A stretch of DNA of 64,000 nt from Theristus sp. LFF4_11 (Eukaryota > Nematoda > Chromadorea > Monhysterida > Xyalidae), in assembly GCA_030248135.1 (NCBI GenBank), contig JASANC010004763.1, positions 1 through 64,000 of the forward strand, read 5' to 3'. Positions 30,001 through 41,128 of this stretch are shown here, in pieces (position 1 is the stretch's first letter; the number at the start of each line of letters is the position of its first letter). The notes beneath the pieces were generated by a model. That model worked only from the letters and a program-made list of their open reading frames with translations. It was not told the DNA's origin and ran no database searches. The translations under genes were made by a program, and so were the position numbers.

Positions 30001-32218
30001 ATGTGGGGCGATCGGCTAATTCAAAAAGCCTCCGGTTGCTATGTGTCTGACAAGCGCATGCTTCAGAGCAAATGACGCCATTTTCGGTCTAACACGTTAG
30101 AATAAATCACAAGACATAAGTGCGCAAATAATAAAATGAGAAAGACCAAAAAAGAAAACATAAACGTCACAAACAGGTCCGTCGCCGGACTTTGTGATGG
30201 TCAGCTGAGAGCCGCCGTTGAACGCGAAAAAGCCGAACATCAGTATGAAGCCACCCATCGCCGCAAACTGCAATCAAAGCACTTTTCGTGCGCTGTTGCT
30301 TCGAGAATGTTTTTTTTCAGGATTTCGCCACGTACGCATCAAGACGGCGGCGCTGTTCAATTGATTCACCAGAAATCGGAATCACTTTTCGGTTTTTCCA
30401 CTTCTGTCAATCATCAAACAGCGACCGAAGACAAAACAACAACGAACACCAGCGATTGTTGGGGTTTTTTTTGTTCTTTTACCGACCGGCACCGAGTGTC
30501 CCTTGAGATCGACGGCCGGCTCGTGTGGCTTCTCGAAGCGTCCGATGCGAGGGCCGAGCAGGAACGCACCGACGAACGCGCAAGTGCCCCCGAGCACATG
30601 CACCACACCGCTGCCCGCGAAGTCCTGCGTGTGCGTGCGCACATTTGCATACATTCTTAAGTGTGTTTTTTTTTTATTTCTGATCAGAGGTTGCTTGCAA
30701 TGAGTCGTTGTAGGTTCCTAATTCTAATCATAAGCCAAGCCTTTTTGATAACGTGAAGGTGATCAATTTAGTTTTTGCATTTTTTCTTTCCTGTGTTATA
30801 GGGCAGCGGCCACCGCTACTAACCATGCACCTGTTTTAATAATGATGCATCGCGGGTGCGTCATGCATTCTATTCGTAGTACAATGCGACCACTCGAGTG
30901 GCGTTTCACAACAATGCAAATGCAAAAAAACTACATGATCGGGGCGGTCATCATGATGATTATTGTGAAGTGCGAAGACAATGATCACACACACACCACA
31001 TAAGTGATCTCGGCGCCTGGTCCAACCTTCAGCCAGCCCTCATCGTCCCACGCCCAGTGCGTTACGATCGGGTAGATGAACACTGCACAAGAATTGCGCA
31101 AAAACACAGCTTTTTGAAATCATTTGAGAACAAAAAAAAAACTAAACAAAACAATTTCGGTGTTCACAAAACACAAAATTGATGGCCACGGAGCCACACG
31201 CACAAGTGAGCGAGCCGCAGTACGCAAAGTAAGCGACGAATTCACAGCGTTCAGCCAGTGCACCGCTGATGATTGTGGACGCCGTCGCCGCAAACGCAAA
31301 TTGGAAAAACCAGCTGAAGGTTGTTTTTGTTAACGGCATGACAAGTATTACCGCAACAAATTCAAGCTCACATTCATTGTTTCTTTGTGTCACCATTTCC
31401 AAAGCAAACTTGCAAGGTACAGACAAAAAAAATGCTCAAAAAAACATGTGAGTGCACACGCTCACTTGGCATAATCTTCCGGCTCCATTCGAATGGCGAA
31501 AAAATCAGCGCCACCACAGAATCGATTGAGATACTGGATGTCGTTTTCGCCATAGGCAAGCGCCCAGCCAATCGACCAATAACAGATCGCAGAAATGGCT
31601 GCAACGTTTGGTCAACCGACACAAATTTACATGAAACTGCATTTCAAGAGCTGCGTTCGTTCAGTCAGACTTTCGGAGCGCACGAAACTCAAATAGTCAA
31701 ATGCCTGTGTTGTGGATGCAATCTTCCATTGAACATCAACTAATATGCCTGTGGTCAGTTCTATAAAAATGAATACGTTTGAAAAGTGAACATTTTAAGC
31801 ACGATTCACTTTTTATAGAACTGACCACTGGTTGTGCGCAGCTCCATAGTTTGGTCGGAAACTTGTTAAAATTACCAGAATCGAGCAGATTCTTGATCAG
31901 AATGTTGGTTGTGTTTTTGCTGCGAACAGATCCAGCCTCCAGAAATGCAAAACCGCACTGCATCACTGAAAACAACCACAAAAAAATTCAATTTAGTTAA
32001 CAAAACCCTGTTCAATTTCAATGTCAACATCAGTTTGACGACGGCGACAACAGCATTCGCTTTCGAAACTTTTGAAAAAAAAGCAAAATTAACGAACGAA
32101 AGACAATCAGGCCCATGATCAGGAGAAAAAATGCGTTAACGCCATCCTTCAACGCAGTCAGCTCTGCGGCGACCTCGTCGTCGGTCATGCTTGAAATGTT
32201 CACAACTTCGCTTGCCAT
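27024..32218 (-). CDS. amt: Ammonium transporter (Amt/Mep family)
   Basis: About 535 residues from 12 exons: 32218-32098, 31965-31876, 31598-31466, 31313-31168, 31082-31000, 30624-30487, 30267-30175, 29799-29673, 29068-28925, 28508-28411, 28129-28003, 27331-27024. All phases fit and the total is a whole number of codons. Family marks: [20 protein letters not shown] at TM1-2, the Amt signature [76 protein letters not shown] (with the second pore His), and the cytoplasmic [13 protein letters not shown]. It should move ammonium across the plasma membrane as a trimer. The last ~50 residues are unusual and overlap repeat-like DNA, so the true C-terminus may differ. Confidence 0.94.
27640..27862 (+). 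repeat. Dispersed repeat, copy 1 (other copy at 51450-51670)
   Basis: About 220 bp align with 51450-51670: CTGCGACT.AATGCG, TAGTTTCAATCT.TATGTGG, GACTCGGATC, CCAATTTTGAATTCC and AACCAAAATAA near the end. It is non-coding and lies in the Amt intron between 27332 and 28002. A third, shorter piece with the same end (GCATTGAGTGACAGAACC) overlaps the Amt terminal exon at ~27095-27130. Confidence 0.6.
30661..30860 (+). repeat. Dispersed repeat, copy 1 (other copy at 34556-34790)
   Basis: It matches 34556-34790 through GAGGTTGCTTG, AATGAGTCGTTGTAGGTTCC, TAAGCCAAGCCTTTTTGATAA, TGATCAATTTAGTTTTTGCA and GTTTTAATAATGATGCAT. It lies in the Amt intron 30625-30999. Pieces of the same sequence in reverse occur at ~14450-14500 and ~15085-15125. 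Confidence 0.65.
31751..31828. mobile_element. Minimal MITE made of two ends only (family of 312-605)
   Basis: GTGGTCAGTTCTATAAAAA at the start is inverted at the end (TTTTTATAGAACTGACCAC), with about 40 bp between. It matches the ends of the 294-bp element at 312-605, so it is an internal deletion derivative. It lies in an Amt intron. Confidence 0.8.
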
Positions 32219-32287
32219 TATCGCTGATTCTCCTCAGCGCTTTGTAATTTTGCTAAATAAAAAACAGAATTGGAGTGGCTAGTAGAG

Positions 32288-32600
32288 CAGTACCGTGGGC
32301 CCAAAAAAATTTTCGAAGGGGGGTATGGTGCCGTGGGGGGGGGGGGGGTGCCGACCAAAAAGTGAGGGGGGGGTCAAAACACCATGGTAACGTGGGGGGA
32401 CCCCCCATGGGGGTCCCATGCAGTAGCGAAAGCGGGACCTCGGGTCGGGTGAGGGGGGTTTCCTAATTTTAGAGGGGGGGTCAGGTGCCTTCTCGGTGAG
32501 GGGGGGGTGCACGGGCAGCAAATTTTCCTGAGGGGGGTGCACTGGCAGAAAAATTTCGTGAGGGGGGGGTGCACGGGATCGCACGGGTAATACCAAATTT
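32288..32600. repeat. G-run-rich element fragment just upstream of the ammonium transporter
   Basis: It starts CAGTACCGTGGGCCC, the end sequence of the G-rich family at 36742-37876, and continues with the same GTGCCGACCAAAAAGTGAGGGGG blocks and runs of up to 13 G. No matching 3' end was found, so it is truncated or rearranged. Beginning 70 bp upstream of the Amt start codon, it may sit in or near that promoter. Confidence 0.6.
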
Positions 32601-32899
32601 TTGCCTTAGAAAAACACAGAAATTCTTGTAAAATACAGAATATTTTGTGCAAACAAGCTGCTTGTTTGGTCAGAAACAACAAAATCTATGCAGGGACTAG
32701 GGTTGTTAAAAAAACAAAAATCGTCATTTGATATGAAGAACCATTCGTCATGAAGAACCACATATGATATGCAAGCGCCTCCCGAATGACTCCCGTATGG
32801 CGGAACTTTGCAGATTTTGTTTTGGTGACCTCAATTACCCCTATTCCAAAACCGTCACCATGCCTCTTCTTGTGTTTTGACCTCCAAAACGTCACTAAT

Positions 32900-33370
32900 T
32901 GTCCCCAGCTAAACTAATGCTAAAGTGAAGACAAACATACCGCCTTGAAATTCGATCAATTCTTCTGATGGTGTCGCGACGACACGACACGAAGCAGCAA
33001 CCAGACAACGTAGCGCTTGCAAACGGTGCAGCGAGCACAATCGGACGCTCTGCGAGGCTAATCGTCACCTTATCTGCATTGGAAATGGTAGGCTAAGCTT
33101 TGGGACGCTCAAAAACTTCATCGCAGATGTTGTCGAAGCCTAAAATCAGTCGGTAAAACGGCCCAAAATCGACTGCTAAAGGTTTTACGAGGTATAATCA
33201 AAGAAAATTTTTGTTGAACTTTCGAAAAATTGTGCCAAAATTGAGGTTTTCAGAGCATATTAGAGGAAAATTTTTCGAATTTTTTTTTTTAAAAAAAAAT
33301 CGGCATTTTTGTTTTTTTTTAATCACTTTTAAAAAAAAAAAAAAATTTTATTTTTGTTTAACAACCCTAG
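32900..33370. repeat. Single arm of the 40-41 kb palindromic element
   Basis: It aligns with the left arm at ~40029-40470: CGCTTGCAAACGG, GAATCGTCACCTTATCTGCAT, GGGACGCTCAAAAACTTCAT, GGTTTTACGAGGTA and a T-rich end. It is non-coding. Confidence 0.7.
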
Positions 33371-33994
33371 CAGGGACAGACACAAACGTCAAGAAAAATG
33401 CAAAAATTACGGTATTTTTGGAAAAAATTGAGATGAGATTGACCACCGTGAGGGGGGGGGGTGCGACATAGGGTTGGCCTGCTTTATTAAAAACCACCCC
33501 AGTTAAACCACGCTCTGTCAAAAAAACTTTGTTGAAGGTAGCAGACAAATGCTAACTAGAATAAAGTAGAAGAAGAAGAAGCAGAAAGGAAAGGTTTTTG
33601 TTTTTGATTGTGATGTGATATGCAGACCGGGTTGCATTTCGAGCTTTTGTTGTGCTTGATTTGAATCATTTGATTGAATTGATTAAAAAGAGTAGAATCA
33701 AAACAGTGAGTGAGTGGTCCGCCGACGTCCGATGGTCTGAAAGACGACTGTTTTTCACGTTTCCTTCAAATTCAGTTTCCTTCCAATTTTGTGAACTGTC
33801 CATGTGATTAAATGAAGAAATGAAACTTGATTCGTGCAATTGAGTACTCAGAAGAGCGAAGAGACGAGCTGCACTATGAATCAACGAAATTTGCGATATG
33901 GATTGAGTGATGAATGTCGAACTGAGCAGTGACGTTTTGATGTTTTGGATCCTGCCAGTTTGACGTTCGTTTTCTCAACCATAAAAATTCAACG

Positions 33995-34219
33995 TCACTG
34001 ATGAAGATTCACCTGACTTCTCAAATCAACAATCATGTGTTGGTTGTGGACTGCGCGTCGGGCGGCTGCGGCTGGCTCATATTGGGTCGGATCGATCGAT
34101 GCGACTTGTGGGTTGGGTGGGCTCATAGTTGTTCCAAAGCCGGGGGGTTGGGGGGGGGGCGCCCCCCCCCTAGAACAACATCGTTGGGCTGTGCTGTGCT
34201 GTGCGTGCTGCTGGCACAC
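33995..34219 (-). CDS. Possible isolated exon interrupted by a minimal transposon
   Basis: A minus-strand frame of 74 codons. After the element it reads PNPQVASIDPTQYEP and HNQHMIVDLRSQ, and a good donor follows (AAGTCAG/GTGAAT at ~34010). Codon use looks exon-like, but no partner exon or family was found. Confidence 0.25.
   Translation of the reverse strand: MCQQHAQHSTAQRCCSRGGAPPPQPPGFGTTMSPPNPQVASIDPTQYEPAAAARRAVHNQHMIVDLRSQVNLHQ
34124..34181. mobile_element. 58-bp minimal transposon (CATAGTTGTTC ends) inside an open frame
   Basis: It consists of CATAGTTGTTCCAAAGCC, a G run, a C run and CTAGAACAACATC: essentially the two inverted ends of the family seen at 41129-41583 and 41710-42182. 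Flanks GGTGGGCT and GTTGGGCT look like an 8-bp target duplication with one mismatch. The minus-strand open frame 34219-33995 reads through it without a stop. Confidence 0.6.
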
Positions 34220-35559
34220 TGGTGTTGAAAAATGGAAGTCGAGTCAAATAGGCGGTTTGTTTTTGTGTCTTTTGAATTTCTTTCGGTTTAAGAATCCCGA
34301 AACCCGCGTCTGCAGTTGAGTTTTTTATTCAGACTAGGCAATTTTTTATTCAGATGCTGTGGAAAAACAGTTGCGTGCATGCATACTCCTGCAATGTTTC
34401 ACTGCACGACCGAATGCACGCAGCTGAGAAAGAGGTTTCTTCTGCTGAGTTTGGATTCAAGGTTTTTTTGAAAAAATTTGAAATGAAAAAAATGAAAAAA
34501 AGAAAAAAAAACATTTCGAACCAGACACGAGTTTCAGCTGTCATGACTAGGGTTAGATTTGTATACATTCTTAAAAGTGATTTTTTTGATTTTTGATCTG
34601 AGGTTGCTTGTAATGAGTCGTTGTAGGTTCCTAACCCTAAACCTAATCCTAATCCTAAGCCAAGCCTTTTTGATAAGGTGAAAATGATCAATTTAGTTTT
34701 TGCATTTTTTTCTTTCCTGTGTTATGGAGGAGGAGCACCGGAACTGCAGATGCAGCTGTTTTAATAATGATGCATTACGCTAGGGTTAGGGGAAAAAAAA
34801 ATCCGGATTTTTTTTTTAATTAAAAAAAAATTTAAAAAAAAAATTTTTTTTTACAAGTTAGGTTCGTTCGAAGCGTCTCGTCGAGCTGAGTTCATCTAGA
34901 TTATTTTCAGAACGATCCGGGAAACTATAAGAGCGAAAATCGTGTTTTATTGAAATTATGTCCATTTCATAGAGGGAAAGTTGCATTTTCAACAGTAAAA
35001 CAGGGCAATTTTTCACGTGTACTTGAATATTGAACCGTTCTTAGTGGTTCCTCTTTAGAAAATTACCAAAATTTGACTGTGTTCAAAAATTCCTGTTTGC
35101 TGTAGCTAAGTCGGCAACCCCTGTCGACCCGGTCGCCCCCCCCCCCAAGACACTTACTTTCAGGTTCAACCAGCTATGCTATCTGCCACATGGCGAGAGC
35201 CCACTCTTCAAATCATCGTATCGAAAACACGTACCATGATTTCGCGATCACGTTGCGGGCAACTGACAGACGCAAGTTTAACACGTTAGTTTAGCTCAGC
35301 ACGCAAGTTTTAACATGTGGCCATGTTATCGGGTATCTGAAAAACGGTCGTGTGATGTGGTATTAACCAACATCTCCGCTCAAATTGTTTAACAATATAC
35401 CGCACAACTCCATTGTAGACCTATAACATACGCCAATCAACAAGATATCATGTTCATCTCATGGCCTACCGACTGAAAAACATGTTCTAAGTTGCAAGAA
35501 AACGATTTCTGAAACGATATTTCAATTCAGTTAAGTCATTTCAACGCTAAAAATTGACT
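34182..35559. other. AT-rich repeat-derived DNA
   Basis: It includes the second copy of the 30661-30860 repeat (34556-34790). The rest is low-complexity A/T runs and unassigned sequence. No gene is supported. Confidence 0.4.
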
Positions 35560-35820
35560 CTAGAAGTCATCCAAATCGAAAAACATGGAGTACGTCGGTC
35601 AAAATGACCAAATAATGACATTTCCCTAAGCACACAAAGAAGTTGGGAAGAAAATTTGGTTTGAACTTTCAAAAAATTATGCCATAAATCGAATTTTCAG
35701 AGCAAAGTAGAAGAAAAAATTTTCAAATTTTTTTTAAGTTTGAAAAAAAAATCCAAATTTTTAAAAAAAAAACGAAAAAAAAAAAAAAAAATTTTTCAAA
35801 GCCCCTAACCCTAGTCATGA
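35560..35820. repeat. Repeat copy carrying the empty insertion site
   Basis: Its reverse complement appears at ~41600-41709 and 42183-42330, where a 473-bp transposon splits it. Here the same point reads as a single uninterrupted GCCATAAA (35681-35688). That gives a clean before/after comparison for the insertion. Confidence 0.8.
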
Positions 35821-36676
35821 CGACTGATTCTCCAGCTCATTGGTCCGGCTGATCCAGCCACCATGTTTTTCGCTTTCACATCTTTTCAAATGACTTTTGA
35901 ACACGTCGGCTTTCACTCAGACCAATGCTGTCTGAAAACAAGAGTTGAGCACGTGTTTAGTAGATTCTTTTTGGTCGCCGATCGAGGTCAAAACGCATGC
36001 CGCATCATTGCAAAGTGATTTTCATTGGGACAGATTCTGACAGTTACGTGAATGCTTTGTTTTGGAACAACCAGCTGCGAAAAAATAAAACATTTTACTG
36101 CTGAGTGAGCTTTCGTTTGTCCTTTGGCGGTTTTGTTTTGTTTCTGAAAAGAACTGCAAATGCTCTGATTTTGATGATAAATATGCCTAAAGAAAACGAC
36201 AAAAAGTGAAATGCATGTTTCATGTGCATAAAAAATGAAATGTTTTAATTTTGTTTTGCTTTGTTTCGTTTTTGTCGTGAGAGTTCTGCTCTGCTGACAG
36301 AATGCACTGGCACGGAGAAGATTCCGATTAACAATTTGATAAATATATTGGAATAAAAGAGCGCCAGGCGCCGCAAAGAAAAGATTTTCTGCTTCATTCT
36401 AATTGTCTGATCTTTGTTGTTTCATTTTAAAAACAGCGGTATGAACGAAACAGACTGCATCCTGCAATTTGGACCAATCATCACACCAATTTCACTTGCA
36501 GCCAATCAGAAATGCCAAATTGTCTCAGCAGCACCACAGCAACAGCTTCCTTCTTGCGCGTTGTTGTGTATCTGAAGGGGGCGGAGTTACGCGCGTGCGT
36601 GTGCGAGCGCGTTATTGGATCATGAGCAATGCCGATGCCAAGTGCGCGTGCTTTTAATAAAGAAGCTTTTCGGCGA

Positions 36677-38289
36677 CATAGTTGTTCTAGGGGGGGCCTG
36701 GGGGGGCCGCCCCCCCCAAAAATTTTCGAATCTATCTCTATCAGTACCGTGGGCGGGGGGGGGGGGGGGGGGGTACACCCCCCCAGAGCACCAGAGACCG
36801 TCGGGTGGGCACCGTGCCACCCCCCCCCAAAACCGGGCACCCCCCCCCCATCGGACCCCCCCCCCCTCGAAAATTTGGCCGACACCCCCCCCCCCACACC
36901 CCCATGAAATTTTGTCTGGCGGAGACCCCCCCCCCCAAAATTTTCGGCACACCCTATATTTTTTTTCGCAAATGATGATTTTTTGTCTATAAAGTCTATA
37001 ATATTTGCTGAATATATGATAACTTGACCATCTTCATTGTAATTTCAAAGATTTTGCAGCTAAATTTAGCGTTTTTCCTTTAAAATTTAAGCGAAAAAAT
37101 TTCATGGGGGGGTGGAGGGGGGTGGACCCCCCCACAGAAAATTTTGAAAAAATGCACCCCCCCATGGGACCCCCCTGGGGGGGGGGTCCCACGTTACCAT
37201 AGGTTGGACCCCCCCCCTCACTTTTTGGTCGGCACCCCACCCCACCAGTACCGTGGGCCCAAAACAATTTTCGAAGGGGGGGTATGGTGCCGTGGGGGGG
37301 GGGGGGTGCCGACCAAAAAGTGATGGGGGGTCCAACCAAAGGAAACGTGGGACCCCCCCCCATGGGGGTCCCATGGGGGGGGGTGCATTTTTTCAAAATT
37401 TTGGGTGGGGGGGGGGGCACCCACCACCCCCCCCCATAATAATTTTTCGCTTAAATTTTGAAGGAAAAACGCTAAATTTTGCTGCAAAATCGTTGAAATT
37501 ACAATGAAGATGGTCAAGTTATCACATATTCAGCTTATATTATGGACTTTATAGACAAAAAATCATGATTTTCGAAAAAAATTTTAGGGTGTACGGAAAA
37601 TTTTGAGGGGGGGTCTCCGCCAGACAAAATTTCATGGGGGGTGTGGGGGGGAGGTGTCGGCCAAATTTTCGAGGGGGGGTCCGATGGGGGGGGGGGGGGG
37701 GGTGCCCGGTTTTAGGGGGGGGGTGGCACGGTGCCCCCCCCACCCCCCACCCGACGGTCTCTGGTGCTCTGGGGGGGGGGGGGTTACCCCCCCACCCCCC
37801 CCCCCCTCGCCCACGGTACGGCCCCCCACGGCACCATACCCCCCCCTTCGAAAATTTGTTTGGGCCCACGGTACTGATCTCTATCAGACAGGTTTTTTCG
37901 GCTCAGCTATTATCTATCTAAAAAAATTTTCAGCCAGCTATCTATCTGAAAATTTTTGTCTTCGAAGACATAAAATGAATCAATTTTTGACCAAAATTGA
38001 CCTGTTTTGCTCGAAATTCGTTAAAATTTGCTAATTTTAGGTAAAATACGCGTTTATACTTGATTTTTAGTGTATTTTTAGCATTATTCTGCTGTTTTTA
38101 TAGCTTTTTAGCGTTTTAGCTATCTATCTATCAAATTTCAAAATTTTGACCGCCCCCCCCCCAAAGTCACAAGGCCCCCCCGCGGCCCCCCCCCCCAAAA
38201 TTTTCCAGCTATCTATCTATCTAGAAAATTTGCTCCAGCTATCTATATCGGCCCCCCCCCCCCAACCCCTCGGCTCTGGAACAACTATG
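36677..38289. mobile_element. CATAGTTGTTC-ended transposon (reverse copy) carrying a nested G-rich element
   Basis: It starts CATAGTTGTTCTAGG and ends GGAACAACTATG. Its outer parts match, in reverse, the elements at 41129-41583 and 41710-42182 (CTATCTATCTAAAAAAATTT, GTCTTCGAAGACA, AGCTATCTATCTA). A second element occupies 36742-37876. No target duplication flanks the outer copy, so its ends may be rearranged. Confidence 0.7.
36742..37876. mobile_element. G-run-rich transposon (CAGTACCGTGGGC ends) with 8-bp target duplication
   Basis: The terminal inverted repeats are CAGTACCGTGGGC and GCCCACGGTACTG. ATCTCTAT flanks both sides (36734-36741 and 37877-37884) and occurs once at the empty site in the related copy at ~42110-42130. 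The interior has G or C runs of up to ~20 bases and a conserved AT-rich core (GGAAAAACGCTAAATTT, CAATGAAGATGGTCAAGTTA) present twice in opposite orientation. It is non-coding. The 8-bp duplication suggests a hAT-like non-autonomous element. Confidence 0.8.
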
Positions 38290-38639
38290 GGGTGCGATCC
38301 CGTGTTTTCTCGCAGAGGGGGGTGGGGGGGGGGAGTCTAGTACCCGTGTCGAGGTAAAGGGGGGGAGGGGGGTACACGAGTATCTGCTCGTGCACGGGCA
38401 GGATTTTCGGCTGAGGGAGGGGCGATCAAGGATCGACGGCTCAATCAATGATTTTTGTGGAATAAAAAAGAATAGGAAGACAAAATAAACACAAAAAACA
38501 TATCATAATCACGTACGCAGTGAATGATTTTGGTGCGGTCTTTTGGCACGTGCGGTATTTTGGTTTGATAGCATCTGCGGTCTTTTGGTCACAAAAAAAT
38601 CTCAAATCTGCGGTCTTTTGGCACGTGCGGTCTTTTGTC

Positions 38640-39564
38640 CGCAAGCCGCCGTGGGGGGGGGTGCCGACCAAAAAGTGAGGGGGGGGTCCAACCTATGGTA
38701 ACGTGGGACCCCCCCCCCCCAGGGGGGTCCCATGGGGGGTGCATTTTTTCAAAATTTCCTGTGGGGGGTACGTACACCCCCCCACCCCCCATGATATTTT
38801 TTTGCTTAAATTTTGAAGGAAAAACGCTAAATTTTGCTGCAAAATCTTTGAAATTACAATGAAGATGGTCAAGTTATCATATATTCAGCTTATATTATGG
38901 ACTTTACAGACAAAAAATCATGATTTTCGAAAAAAATTTTAGGGTGTGCAGAAAATTTTGGGGGGGGTCTCCGCCAGACAAAATTTAATGGGGGGTGTGG
39001 GGGGGGTGTCGGCCAAATTTTCGAGGGGGGGTCCGATGGGGGGGTGCCCGGTTTTAGGGGGGGGTGGCACGGTGCCCCCCCCACCCCCCCCCCCCGACGG
39101 GCGCCGGGGCCCGGGGGGGGGGGGGGGGTCGACCCCCCCCACCCCCCCCGCCCACGGTACTGCCATGGGGGGGTGCATTTTTTCAAAATTTTCTGTGGAG
39201 GGTCCACCGTCCACCCCCCATGATATTTTTTCGCTTAAATTTTAAAGGAAAAACGCTAAATTTTGGTGCAAAATCTTGGAAATTACAATGAAGATGGTCA
39301 AGTTATCATATATTCAGCTTATATTATGGACTTTATAGACAAAAAATCATGATTTTCGAAAAAAATTTTAGGGTGTGCAGAAAATTTTGGGGGGGGGGGG
39401 TCTCCGCCAGACAAAATTCCATGGGGGGTGTGGGGGGGTTTCGGCCAAATTTTCGAGGGGGGATCCGATGGGGGGGTGCCGGGTTTTAGGTGCCCCCCAC
39501 CCCCCCCCCACCCGACGGTCTCTGGTGCTCTGGGGGGTGGACCCCCCCCCCGCCCACGGTACTG
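38640..39564. repeat. Further G-rich family copies
   Basis: Blocks GTGCCGACCAAAAAGTGAGGGG, CGTGGGACCCCCC, CATGGGGGGTGCATTTTTTC, the AT-rich core and CGGCCAAATTTTCGAGGGGGG recur, ending in GCCCACGGTACTG at 39172 and again at 39564. This looks like at least two copies or a partial tandem duplication. Runs of 8 or more G or C are frequent. Confidence 0.7.
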
Positions 39565-39569
39565 CCCCC

Positions 39570-39840
39570 CAAAAATTGCGTTGATTGCGGAATGCGGAAA
39601 AATCAATCTTCCCAACTCCCAACAGTATATTGGTTGTTCTGGGGAACATTCGCCGGGGGTGGAATCGCCCGGGGCGGAAATATTCTGATTGGAATTGTAC
39701 GAACCGCAACTCTTCGGGCCGAAGTTTTGCGGGCCGCAATGGTACCAAGCAAAGTGGACAAAGAAGAAACCAGTACAGAGCGTGAAGTTAACTTTAATTA
39801 ACGCCCTATATATTTTGTGACTTATGTAGGCCAACCCATT
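39570..39840. repeat. Copy of the 15195-15480 foldback fragment
   Basis: It shares TGATTGCGGAATGCG, CAATCTTCCCAACTCCCA, AGAGCGTGAAGTTAACTTT and ATATATTTTGTGACTTATG with 15195-15480. The central GC-rich units are diverged. Confidence 0.65.
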
Positions 39841-40028
39841 TTTGTTTAAAAATTTTTTTTTTAAATTTTAAAAATCAAAGTTGTGCTAAATCAATCAGGG
39901 AGTTTGAAGAACCACATATGATAAGCAAGCGCCTCCGGAATGACTCCCGTTTTGTTTTGGTGACCTCAATTACCCCTTTTCCAAACCGTTACCATGCCTC
40001 TTCTAGTGTTTTTGACCCCCAAAACGTC

Positions 40029-40942
40029 ACTAATTGTCCCCATCCCAAGTGAAAATACACATACCGGTTTGAAATTCGATCAATTCTGATGATGTGTCGC
40101 GACGGCAGGACACGAAACGGCAACCAGACAACGTAACGCTTGCAAACGGAGCAGCTCGGACGCTCAAATTTAGATTGCGAGGCGAATCGTCACCTTATCT
40201 GCATCGGAAATGGTAAGCCAACCTTTGGGACGCTCAAAAACTTCATCGCAGATGTTGTTGAAGCCTGAAATCAGTCGGTAAAACGGTCCAAAATCTACTG
40301 CTAAAGGTTTTACGAGGTAATAAAAAAAATTTGTTGAACTTTCAAAAAATTGTGCCAAAATTGAGGTTTTCAGAGCATACTAGAGGAAAATTTTTCGAAT
40401 TTTTTTTAATCGGCATTTTTGTTTTTTAAATCACTTTTAAAAAAAAATTGATTTTTGTTTAACAACCTCAGTCGGCTAAGGTCGGGGGTGTTAAACAAAA
40501 ATCTAAATTAAAAAAAGTGATTAAAAAAAACAAAAATGCCGATTTTTTTAAATTCAAAAAATTTTCCTCTAATGTGCTCTGAAAACCTCAATTTTGGCTC
40601 AATTTTTCGAAAGTTCAACAACCATTTTCTTTGATATTACCTCGTAAAACCGTCAGCAGTCCATTTTGGACCGTTTTACCGACTGATTTCAGGGTTCAGG
40701 CTTCAACAGCGTCTGCGATGAAGTTTTTGAGCGTCCAAAGCCCAAAGGTTGGCTTACCATTTCCGATGCAGATAAGGTGACGATTCGCCTCGCAATCTAA
40801 ATTTGAGCGTCCGAGCTGCTCCGTTTGCAAGCGTTACGTTGTCTGGTTGCTGTTTCGTGTCCTGCCGTCGCGACACAATATCAGAATTGATCGAATTTCA
40901 AGCCGGTATGTGTATTTTTACTTGGGCTGGGGACAATTGGTG
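40029..40942. mobile_element. Large palindromic (foldback) element, ~440-bp arms
   Basis: The left arm 40029-40470 reappears inverted at 40490-40942, with only ~20 bases between. The tips read TCACTAATTGTCCCCA and TGGGGACAATTGGTGA. Shared inner marks include GGACGCTCAAA, GATTGCGAGGCGAATCGTC and ATCAGTCGGTAAAACGG. The arms are non-coding apart from short chance frames. Confidence 0.85.
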
Positions 40943-41128
40943 ATGTTATGGGCATAGTTGTTCCAGAGCCGGGGGGTTGGGTTGGGGGCAGTACCGTGGG
41001 CCCAAAAAAATTTTTGAGGGGGGAGTATGGTACCGTGGGGGGGGGGGTGTGCCGACCAAAAAGTGAGGGGGGGATCCAACCTATGCCAGTACCGAAGACG
41101 AGGGGGGGGTGGGGGGGGGTACACCTAG

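Noticed and set aside
34640..34672. Telomere-like CCTAA repeats (CCTAACCCTAAACCTAATCC)
   Set aside because: Only a few degenerate units within a dispersed repeat; not a telomeric tract.
36481..39834. Proline/glycine-rich open frames of 70-170 codons
   Set aside because: They are generated by G and C homopolymer runs inside transposon copies; frames exist on both strands and shift between copies.
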